Shown here: positions 55,149 through 64,000 of the stretch, one piece after another | Layout: every line of letters begins with the position of its first letter | Numbering within the stretch: position 1 is the stretch's first letter | Assembly: GCF_901933205.1 (NCBI RefSeq) | Contig: NC_044574.1 | Location: 808,501 to 872,500, forward strand | Source of the DNA: Camarhynchus parvulus | Taxonomy: Eukaryota > Chordata > Aves > Passeriformes > Thraupidae | Direction: 5' to 3' | Length of the DNA stretch: 64,000 bases | Translations under genes and position numbers: made by a program | The notes under the pieces: generated by a model | The model's input: only the letters and a program-made list of their open reading frames with translations | Told to the model about the DNA's origin: nothing | Databases searched by the model: none

Positions 55149-56634
55149 GTGTTCAGAAGTTGTGCTGTGATGGTTTTTCCTGGGATCTCTCAAGGCTGGT
55201 GGGATTTATCTCAGCTGAGTTTTGACACCAGAGGACCAGAATCCCCCACTGAGGGGAGGCAGGTGTCCCTGCTCCAGGACAGGCCTCAGGTGAGCATTGG
55301 AGGGCAAAGATCTGCTCAGGTGAAGGGCACATCTGTCACCCCCCAGTTCTGATGGAACCGCACCTGGCTGCAGGGATCTGCCCCAGCTCCTGCTCCCACC
55401 TGGAGTTTCTCTCTCTGGCATCATCTCCACCCTCAAAGGGGACCTGGAGCTGGGTTTGCTTTAGAGCTTGCAAGGTCAGGCCACCCTCCATGGGAGAAAC
55501 TGCAGGTCAGTGTGACAGCTGAGCTTTTTGGGGAGCTCAGGTGCATTCAAGGTGAGGACAGAGGTAGGTTCAGGTGCTCCAGACCTCCCAGAGCATTCCT
55601 GGGTGAAGGGATTGCCTCAGAGCATGGGAAGGGATGCCAGGCTCAGTCCTGTCCTGCCCTTGTACTTTACAGTACCATTTGTGCTACTGTGCTTTGCAGT
55701 GTCAAATGTCAGGTCTAGAAGACTAAACAGCAAAAGTCAAGGTAAAGAAGCAAGGAGTTTCCCTTTTGGCTTTCTAAGTAAAGCAGCTCCTCATCTGCCT
55801 GCACAGAAGAAGCACCACAGCATGTTTTCTGCTCCTCCGTAGGCAGAGTCTTCAGAACATTATTAAAAGTACTCTTTGCTCAATATGCGGGAAGATTTTT
55901 TGACAAGAGCAAGGAAAACACGGAATTCAGAATAAGCAAAGAACTAGAGTGACTGAGAATGAAGAACTGGCTTTTCATCGTGTCAGAGAGGGAACGAAGG
56001 CAGGCCCAAGCAGTGACATACCAAAGCCAGAAGTGGCTGCAGTGGGGCTTTGTCCTGAGCTGCTGATCCAGCAGCCTCCAGCCCCTTCCTGCTCCATCCA
56101 GGGAGGGCTTTGGGTCAGGGCCTGGTGCTTCTGCAGAGACCACACAGCCCAACCATTCCATTGCTGGGACATTCCAGCCAGGAGAACCCCCAGGTTGTCC
56201 TTTTTGCAGGGCAACTCCTCATTCCCACCGTGAGATGATGCTCCCTCAGGTTCTCTGGGACAGAGCAGATGCTGTGTGCCCGTAATTCCCTTCTGCCTGC
56301 TCCACCTGGTGGGATTCCAGCTGCAGATCCATGCCGGCGATGCCACAGAGGCAGCACTGGCCTTGTCCCAGGGCCACCCCCATTTCCCAAACTCATCTGG
56401 AAGCTCTTCCCTGCAGTGCCCTTTGGATTTGTGTCCTGGCACAACTGAAACTCCTCTTGACCAGGAGAGAAGGAGCCAGTTTGGCCAAGCAAAGAACATT
56501 TCTGGACCATGACATCTCCCATTTCTATGGGGCTTCCCATCCCCACTTCTTTCTCAAAATTTCAAAATCAAAGCATTTCCCCGCTCTGGAGCTGGGAGAC
56601 CTTGGTCACTTCTTCTGGGAGCAAATGCTTCTCT

Positions 56635-56778
56635 AAAATCCTGGAATGGTTTGGGTTGGACCCACCTTAAAATTCATCTTGTTCCACCCCTTGCCATGGC
56701 AGGGACACCTCCCACTGTCCCAGGCTGCTCCAAACCCTGTCCAGCCTGGCCTTGGGCACTGCCAGGGATCCAGGGGCA
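56635..56778 (-). mobile_element. CR1 LINE 3' fragment
   Basis: TGGAATGGTTTGGGTTGGAC, GCCATGGCAGGGACACCTCC and CACTGCCAGGGATCCAGGGG. It ends where the polypurine tract starts. Confidence 0.9.
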
Positions 56779-56784
56779 TTTCCA

Positions 56785-56945
56785 AGGGGAAGGAGAAGGA
56801 GAAGGAGAAGGAGAAGGAGAAGGAGAAGGAGGAGGAGGAGAAGGAGAAGGAGAAGGAGAAGGAGAAAAGGAGAAGGAGAAGGAGAAAAGGGGAAGGAGAA
56901 GGAGAAGGAGGAGAGAAGGAGAAAAGGAGAAGGAGAAGAGAAAGG
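56785..56945 (+). repeat. (AAGGAG)n polypurine tract
   Basis: About 160 bp of almost pure purine on the + strand with a GGAGAA hexamer core and a few AAAAGG interruptions. It abuts the truncated end of a minus-strand CR1 (56635-56778). Confidence 0.95.
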
Positions 56946-57884
56946 CTCTGGCCTTCAGGGGCTCCACCACCACTGTTGAGGAGCCCCTGGGCCGCTTCAG
57001 GGTGGTTCAATTTCCACCTGCTCCGCCTGTTTGGGTGATCATTGGTCTCGGTGACACCTGAGGGCCAGGGAAGGTCAGCAGTGAGCAGAGCCCTGCTGGC
57101 TGTGGGGGCTGTGCCTTTGTTCTGCCTCCCCTGCCTGTCCCGCAGCCTTTGATTTGTGACCCAGCTGGTTTTTGATGGCTGCTCCTGGCAGTGCTCCTTT
57201 GTTTCCCCGCTCAAAGGCGCTGAACATTCTCCAGAGCCCTAAAACGCCTCGGTGGAGCAGCAGAGCTGGGCAGCAGGGCCTGACCCGAGCTGTTCTTTGT
57301 GGCCAGGGGCTGGCTGTGGGAGCAGGGACCCTCTGCAGCGCCCAGGGCTGTCAGACAGGATCTGGTTTCATGTTTACACCCCTGGCCCTGGGAGACAGGT
57401 TCAAGTATGTAAACTATCCCCCTGCAAGCACAGGCTGCTGCAGGTGTGTGGGTGCTGGTGGGCATAAAAAAACATTCCTGACACCAGCTCTTTTGAGGAG
57501 TCTTCACCTCCTGATGGCTATAAGCCATTAGGAGTCAAAAGAAAGAGCTGACATCCGACAAGTCCGGATAAACAGCTAAACATTAACCCTTAAAGTGGCC
57601 CGAAAAACAGACTTAAAAGGCTCTTTGTGGAAAGAAGCCATTTTTTTCGCTGGCCTGTTAATTGCTGTCTTTCTTCGGGACACCTTTCAGCAGCACCTAC
57701 TGTAAACAGAGGGGCTCCTCCCCAGGATTCCTGCCCTGCCCTGGCCATTCCTGAGCCCTCCCCTGGCTCCTGCGCTTTGCTGCTTTATTCTGGGCCTGAA
57801 AACCAAATGCCTGCCCCACCCTGAGCCCCTGGCCACTTGCTGGGAATCATGGAATGCCCTGAGCTGGAATCAGGAATGATCCAT

Positions 57885-57932
57885 GAAGAATGAAAAATGA
57901 AGAATGAAAAATGAAAAATGAAAAATGAAGAA
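57885..57932 (+). repeat. GAAAAATGAA microsatellite-like repeat
   Basis: Five to six copies of AATGAAGAATGAAA/AATGAAAAATGA, immediately following a short minus-strand CR1 tail. Confidence 0.85.
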
Positions 57933-58930
57933 TGCAGAGTCCGACTGCTGGCCCCACACAGGAATCATTAAATCAGAAATACCTTTAATATCATCATTCC
58001 TGGTCAGAGGCCTCTTCGTCTGGTGCCCAGATCTTCCCTGCCCATCTCCTGCCTTGCCCCTCTCTTGTTGCACAGGGTTGCATTTGTCGTTTTTGGTGTA
58101 TTTGGAGCTGTTTTGGCTCATCTGGAGCAGCTCTGGGCTCCCCAAGAGGTGCAGGATGCAAAGGAAGGGGATCAGCTGTCCAGACTTGCCTGCTTAGGGC
58201 TGAGGATGCCTTATTAATCACATCTCACATATGTAATTATCTGTAATTGCTTTTTGAATTTCCTGTTCCTAGTGAGGCTGGTGGTCTGTGAGAGAAGGAA
58301 ATGTGCTGGAGGTTGGGGTCCTGAGGAATTTGCTCAGCTTCCCTAAAGCACCAAGGGAAATCCTAAAACCTAAACCCTGCTCTTCCATCGTGCTCTTCCT
58401 CCTGAACAGCAGGAGAGTTCAGGGGTCGATGTCTTCAGCAAAGAGCAACAAATTCCTTCTTCCTTGGCAGAGCTGCCTGAGGAATTCCTGCTGGAATGGA
58501 CCTAAGAGCTCCTTTTCATCCAAATGGAAACTTTTTAGTACTGTCCACATTCAAAAGTAGGATTTTTTTTTACCTTCCAAGAAAGGAGAAACTCTGAGTG
58601 CCTGTGTAGGTGCTTTCCATTCCAGCAAGAATCAGGAATCACAACCAAACTGCAATTTTGGGAGCTCTCAAGGCCATATTTGGAGTGGGCTGGTGACTTT
58701 TCCACCAATCCACTGGCTTGGATGTTCCAAAAAAAATCTGCATCCTGGAATGTGATGGTTCTCCCAGGAAGGCAGGAGAAGTTCCTTCAGCCCTGTCCTG
58801 AGGGAGGCCACGAGCCCTGAGGTCACCACACAGCTGCTTTTGTGCCAGCCTGAGACCTTTCTGGAGCTGCTGTGGAAGAGAATTTATTGTGGAAATCTCA
58901 GGTTTACCCCATCCCAACCCCATCCCACGC

Positions 58931-59290
58931 TGAGCAAACCTCCGGAGCAGAGGGGAGAAGGTTCAGCTCCCGCAGAGGCCTTGGGCATCTCCTCTCTTGG
59001 GAGGACACTCAGGGAAGTGTTTCTGACCTTGCTTTTTGAAGTCTTAGGGTCTCAAAGCTTTTATCTGGGGGGGTTTGGTGTTTTGTTTGAGCAGCCAAGG
59101 TTTCTGGACCTCCCACTCCGAGCAAACCTCCAGAGCAGAGGGGAGAAGGTCCATCTCCCATAACGGCCTTGGGTGTCTCCTTTCTCTGGAAGATTTCCTG
59201 ACCTTGCTGTTTGAAGTCTTAGGGTCTCAAAGCTTTTATTTGGGGGGGTTTGGTGTTTTGTTTGAGCAGCTGAGGTTTCTGGAGCTGTGG
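58931..59290 (+). repeat. ~188-bp direct duplication
   Basis: GAGCAAACCTCCGGAGCAGAG near 58931 recurs near 59119. Both copies continue through GAAGTCTTAGGGTCTCAAAG, a run of seven G and TTTGGTGTTTTGTTTGAGCA. Copy 2 is about 20 bp shorter in the middle. Confidence 0.88.
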
Positions 59291-59934
59291 GCAGCCCTCT
59301 GCTTTCCCAGAAGACCCAAACTCACAGCTCTGCAGTGACCTGGAGCTGCTGCCGTGCTGGGGGTTGAGCTTCCAATTTTTATAAAGCTGGGAGTGCTGAG
59401 GCTCTGAGAGCTCAGTGTTAACCAAATCCCCCCAAAAAACACAAAGAAAGGCTTAGAAACCTGCAGATTTCAAACAGCAAGACCAAGAAGAAGCTCCTGG
59501 TGTGTGCTGGGTGTCCCTGATGTCACCGTGAGGCCCCCGCAGGGTCCCTCAGGTGGGGCAGTGGGAGCAGGAGAGCTCCTGGGGGATGGACTGGGGATGA
59601 CCACGGGGCTGGAGCTCAGGAGCTGCTGCTCCAGGACAGGCTGGGACACGCAGGGAGCGGGGTCACCTCCCCAGGTGTGGGATCCCACCTGTGCTCTGTT
59701 ATCATGGCTGTTATCATCACTCACTGCAGAGACATCCCGGGCCAGGGCAGCTCCCTGCTCCAGCCGCAAATCCACGTTCCCAAATTTCCCTTCTTTTTCC
59801 TTTCCACAAATCCACATTTCCCTTCTTCCCACCTCATTAAATGTCGGGGTCTTTGCTGAGTATTTTTCCTCAGAGAAGCTGTGGTAATTCCCCAAAAGTT
59901 AAAAAAACTCTTTTAAAACTCCCAGCCTTGATTG

Positions 59935-60050
59935 TAGAATCATGAAATTAGGTTGGAAAAGACTTTTAAGGTTGTCAAGTCCAACCATTAACCCAGCACC
60001 ACAGGATCATTTAGGCAGGAAAAACCTTTAAAACCATCAAATCCAGCCAT
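59935..60050 (-). mobile_element. CR1 LINE 3' ends, two short copies
   Basis: AGAATCATGAAATTAGGTTG GAAAAGACTTTTAAGG and, 60 bp later, GGATCATTTAGGCAGGAAAA ACC, both followed by (A/G)TCCARCCAT. Confidence 0.82.
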
Positions 60051-60624
60051 GAAACCAGCACCGCCCAACCCAGTGAAGGGGGCGAATTTGCAGTCCCACA
60101 GCTGCCCCAAAAATCCTGAAATCTGCTCTGCTTCAGGGCAATTGGTTATTCCCATTTCAGCTGAGGGCAGGAACATCCCTGCAAAGCATCCCCGGCAAAC
60201 AAAAAGCCTCCTGAAATGGGAAAACCTCCAAAAACCACAACAGCCAAATATTCCAGGACAAAAAAGATCTCCTGAACTTAATGACTCTCAAAAGCCAAAA
60301 CAACCAAATATTCCAGAACAGCCAAATATTCCAACTTTCCTCCATTTTTATTGTTTAAAGATAACTTTCATTTCAAGTTCTGGTGCTTTTTAATTCCCCC
60401 AACCCAGGGTGAAGCAGCAGCCCCGATCCAGCTCTGGTGCAAAAGTGCTGACCATGGGTCCTGTCACAGGCAGAGCATTTCCAGCTTTTCTCCCTTCTTT
60501 GGAACAATGAAAAGGAGTAAATTTGGGGTGTTTGGCTCCTGAGATTTATCCATTCCAGATTTTTCTTTGCCATGAAGGCTTTGGCCACCAGCACCCACCT
60601 CCAACTGCTGTAGGACAGGGTGGA

Positions 60625-60680
60625 AATGAGAGGATTTTTAAGGTCCCTTCCAAGCCAAACCATTCCATGATTCCATGGAT
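60625..60680 (+). mobile_element. CR1 LINE 3' end
   Basis: TTTTTAAGGTCCCTTCCAAG CCAAACCATTCCATGATTCCATGG, sense tail. Confidence 0.82.
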
Positions 60681-61529
60681 CTAATCTTGAGATGTCAGGA
60701 GACTTTCCATGGTTTTGTGAAAAACATTTTGACTGAATACAATTTTTTTTTTATTATGAAAACTGAACATTTCTTTCAAAGACAGGAGTCAAAAAGACTT
60801 GAGAGAAACCTAAAATGAAGAGAATTGGATTGGTCACCTCTTAAATTCAATGTTTATTATTAATTTGAAGGAAAACTTCACAAAATTCAGCTTTCTCTAA
60901 AAACTCTTTTCCCCCAACTCGGTGATTTGGGCAGAAAATTGAATATCAGTAATTCATTAATCATTCATTTGTACTTCGGTCATGAGAACATCTCTCAACC
61001 AATGTGCCCAGTCTTGGGGCACACCAGGATTTCAGCTTGGTAGAGAAACAGGGAAGTTGTCAGCAAAGAGCTTTAACACCAGCATTTCAGGCAACAATCT
61101 GCCTTGCTGAGGAGAACCACAAGTTTTGTCTGTCGGTTTTAACAAAGCTGAGCTGATAATCTTTGGGCACTTTCATGGGAGGAAAATCTCTGTCAGGAGG
61201 GAGCTCCTCAGGGCAGCAAATGGATAAATGAAGAGCTGGAATTGTGGATTTAGGAAAATGCCAACCCTGGGGATGGCTGGTGCTGCTCAGAGCAGGACAC
61301 GGAGAGGCCTTGGGGCTCCACAGCTGCTGGGCTCTGGAACCAGAGGCTGGAGATGTTCTGAAAAATGTTTTTTGTGATATAATCGAAAGGTTTTTGGGGT
61401 GTTTCCCGAATTCTGTCACCTTCGGGTCACCCTCAGTTGTCTGCAGGTCTGTAGCCATTCCAGGAGGATTCCTTAGCCAGCATTGCTGTCCTCGTCTCAT
61501 TCCTGAGGGATCCATCCTTGGGGACACTT

Positions 61530-61600
61530 CAGTGGTTTGTGTGGGAGGGAACCTAAAAACCCATCTCATTCCACCCCTGCCATGGCCAGGGACACCCTCC
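61530..61600 (-). mobile_element. CR1 LINE 3' fragment, seed of minisatellite
   Basis: GTGGTTTGTGTGGGAGGGAA CC, then ATTCCACCCCTGCCATGGCC AGGGACACC. Beyond this point the last motif is amplified into the 61575-62260 array. Confidence 0.82.
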
Positions 61601-62260
61601 ATGGCCAGGGACACCTTCCATGGACACTTTCCATGGCCACGGACACCCTCCATGGCCAGGGACACCTTCCATGGACACTTTCCATGGCCAGGGACACCTT
61701 CCATGGCCAGGGACACCTTCCATGGACACTTTCCATGGCCAGGGACACCTTCCATGATCTGGAACTCCTTCCATAGACACCTTCCATGTGACATCGACAT
61801 CTTCCATGGCCAGGGACGTCTTCCATGGACAGGGACACCTTCCATGGACACCTTCCATGATCAGGGACACCTTGCATGGACAGGGACACCTTCCATGAGC
61901 AAGGAGACCTTTCATGAACACCTTCCATGGGCAGGGACACTTTCCATGGCTAGGGACACCTTCCAGGGACACCTTCCATGGCCAAGGACACCTTCTATAA
62001 TCAGGGACACTTCCATGGACAGGGACACTTTCCACGGACACCTTCCATGGACAGGAACACCTTCCATGGACACCCTCCATGGCCAGGGACACTTTCCATG
62101 GCCAAGGGCACTTTCTATGGTCAAGGACACCCTCCATGGCCAGGGACACCCTCCATGAGCAAGGACGCCTTCCATGGGCACCCTCCATGGCCAGGGACAT
62201 CTTCCATGAACACTTTCCATAGTCAGGGACACCTTCCATGGACAGTTTCCACTAGGCCGG
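61575..62260 (+). repeat. CCTTCCATGG(C/A)CAGGGACA minisatellite
   Basis: About 35 copies of a ~20-bp unit, CCATGGCCAGGGACACCTT, with a CCATGGACACTTT variant. It grows directly out of a minus-strand CR1 fragment whose own sequence includes CCATGGCCAGGGACACC. Open frames on both strands (up to 304 codons) are repeat translations. Confidence 0.92.
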
Positions 62261-62504
62261 GTGCTCCAAGCCCCATAATCCAAGGGGAACTGGTCAGTGA
62301 CCTGAAACGCTGCTGAGACACCACAGATCCATGGGAAGGGATGGATCCATCCAGAGGGGCTGGGGGACCTGGGGGAAGGAATGATTCCTGGAGACATTTC
62401 CCACCATTTATCAGTGCTCCTGGATTACTGGAAAGGTCACATTTGACTGGGAATGCAAATGGGCGACAAGAAAGGGGCTGGAGCGTGTCCCAGGCATGGA
62501 ACAG

Positions 62505-62590
62505 AGCTGGGAAGGGGCTGCAGTATCACTGAGGAGCTGGGAAGGGGCTGCAGAATCCCTGAGGAGCTGGGAAGGGGCTCACCTGGACCA
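62505..62590 (+). repeat. ~32-bp tandem repeat, 3 copies
   Basis: GAGCTGGGAAGGGGCTGCAG followed by TATCACTGAG or AATCCCTGAG; the third copy is truncated. Confidence 0.85.
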
Positions 62591-62699
62591 AAGGAGGCTC
62601 AGGGGCCCTTGTGGCTCTGCACAGCTCCTGCCAGGAGGGGAACAGGGACAAGAAGAGGGGGAATGGCCTCAGGGTGGGCACCAGCAGGAATTTCCCCAT

Positions 62700-62880
62700 G
62701 GAAAGGGGGGTCAGGGATTGGAAGTGCCCAGGGAGGTTTGGAGTGCCCATCCCTGAGGGGATTTCAAGTCCTGTGGATGTGGCACTTGGGGACAGGCGCA
62801 GTGGCCATGGCAGTGCTGGACATGGTTGGGCTTTGTGATCTCTCAGCTCCCTTCCCACCCCAGGCATTCCATGGTTCCGT
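62700..62880 (+). mobile_element. CR1 LINE 3' fragment
   Basis: CCCATCCCTGAGGGGATTTC, TGTGGATGTGGCACTTGGGG and a terminal AGGCATTCCATGGTTCCGTG, sense order. Confidence 0.88.
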
Positions 62881-63716
62881 GGTGCCACAGCCCTTCCTAC
62901 ACCAGGCTGAGCCTCCCAGGGGCTCGGAGCGCCCAGCCCGTGCCCTGGGCTCTGCCCTGGTGGCCAGAGGCCTGGGGAGAGATGGCCCAGAGCAGCTGGA
63001 AGGGCCAGGAGACCCTTCCCAGGCTCCCAAGGAGCCTCCAGCACCTCTCCCTGCCGGCAGCAGCCACAGTGACCACGCTGGCCCTCCCTCCCTTCCCCCA
63101 GCCCGGAGCAGCATCCGCCAGTCCCCCTGACCCTCCCCCTCCCAAAATTGGCTGCTTTCTCCCTTTTCTCCCCCCCTCCTTTTTTTTTTTTTTTTTTTTG
63201 GCTGAGTGATGAGCTGTATGCCAAATCCATCTGCTCCTGTCTCCCCTAGCTGCCTTCCATATCGTTCCAGGATCCCTGGCAGCCAGCCTAGACCTATCTC
63301 TCTCCCCGCACTCTCCGGAGCACATTCCTTTCTACACCTTTTCCCGAGCTGGGATAGAAATGAGTATCAACCCCAAACAAAAAGCATCTGCTTCCTGCCT
63401 GCTGCTGCCTCACCGGCCGTGCCTGCACGTTACACCCGTGTCAGCAGCCATGCAAAACACAGGGAGCCCCCCGTGAGCCCCCCGTGCAGCGCCCCGAGCC
63501 CCCCGCGCCCGCTCCCGCGCCGGCTCCGCAGCACCAGCTGTGACCACCGCACCATTTGTTCCTCCAGCCCACGCCAGCACTCCCAGCCAGTTCTTTATCA
63601 CCCCAATTAGCCTTGTCTGAGCTGATGAGAGGAGAGAGGCTCCCACTGCAAGGCAAGGGATGGGGGGAAGAGAGCTGGAGAGCCGTGGGTACGCGGGGAG
63701 GCGATTCCCAGCTTTG

Positions 63717-64000
63717 TTCCCTGGGAGGGAGCGATGGGTTTCACCCTGGTGCTGGCGTTGCTGCCATCCTGCCCGAGATACCTGAGGATGCTGGTCCATG
63801 AACAGGTGATTAATAAGGGTCAGGGAACTGAGGTTTTTGGGGTTTTCCCCCATTTTTCTCTCATGCTTGGCTGTCTGCCGGAGGGAAAGGAGCATCCTTG
63901 GGTTTCACCTGCTCCCAGGGGCTGGGATGGGCTGTGGTTCCCTGGGAGGGATGGGTTGGGTTCACACTGGTGCTGGCATTGCTGCCATCCTGCCCGAGAT
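63717..64000 (+). repeat. ~221-bp direct repeat running off the window
   Basis: TTCCCTGGGAGGGA...GCTGCCATCCTGCCCGAGAT occurs at 63717-63779 and again at 63938-64000, with few differences. The second copy is cut by the window end, so this is at least a duplication and possibly the start of a longer array. Confidence 0.75.

Larger units (their letters stand above)
48260..64000. other. Region downstream of the last SFXN5 exon found
   Basis: The region probably continues the SFXN5 intron, because the short terminal coding exon was not seen. It contains many CR1 fragments, one plus-strand LTR (54696-55148), several minisatellites, a polypurine tract (56785-56945) and AT-rich islands at 52440-52550 and 53140-53250. 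Stretches 48900-49960, 51680-52440, 54010-54695, 55149-56635, 56946-57840, 57940-58930, 60050-61530 and 62880-63700 contain no recognisable gene. At 63405-63560 there is a CpG-rich segment. The usual SFXN5 neighbours in vertebrates (EMX1, RAB11FIP5) were not recognised. Confidence 0.5.

Noticed and set aside
61244..62239. 304-codon + frame and 228/254-codon minus frames (HGQGHLP / GRCPWPWKVS repeats)
   Set aside because: They are translations of the CCATGGCCAGGGACACC minisatellite.

Overview
The window is vertebrate nuclear DNA, most likely from a bird and probably a songbird. More than two dozen CR1 LINE fragments (the dominant bird retrotransposon), several avian-type endogenous-retrovirus LTRs and an extreme density of GC-rich minisatellites are interspersed with one spliced gene. 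The repeat and GC character fits a microchromosome. Species and chromosome are inferences. No bacterial genes, operons, CRISPR arrays, tRNAs or rRNAs were seen.

The only gene I can support is SFXN5 (sideroflexin 5, a multi-pass mitochondrial carrier-like protein) on the + strand. Seven consecutive internal coding exons lie at 6815-6868, 9295-9351, 11384-11449, 25119-25209, 29173-29288, 31878-31963 and 48142-48259. All have GT donors and AG acceptors, and their phases match throughout (0/0, 0/0, 0/0, 0/1, 1/0, 0/2, 2/0). Together they encode 196 codons, roughly residues 120-315 of a protein of about 340. The N-terminal exons lie upstream of the window. The last coding exon (about 25 residues) was not found and is probably downstream. 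Everything else is intronic or downstream.

Layout: 1-2105 is an AT-rich ~100-bp tandem array arranged as a ~2-kb inverted repeat. 2.1-6.8 kb holds minisatellites and a CR1. 6.8-11.4 kb carries the first three exons, with a minisatellite full of donor-like motifs just after exon 2. 11.4-25.1 kb is an intron rich in higher-order minisatellites. 25-32 kb carries exons 4-6. 32-48 kb is a 16-kb intron with a CR1-tail array, a C-rich array, and two LTR complexes (38.9-41.8 kb and 46.2-47.5 kb). Its last 600 bp are a tandem array of copies of the exon-7 splice acceptor. 48.3-64 kb has CR1 copies, another LTR, minisatellites and AT-rich islands with homeodomain-type motifs.

The most interesting feature is at 47520-48141. 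Eleven tandem copies of a complete 3' splice site (branch point, pyrimidine tract, AG and first exon bases) precede the genuine acceptor, and each copy leads in frame to an early stop. Almost all of the long open frames in the window are minisatellite translations rather than genes.
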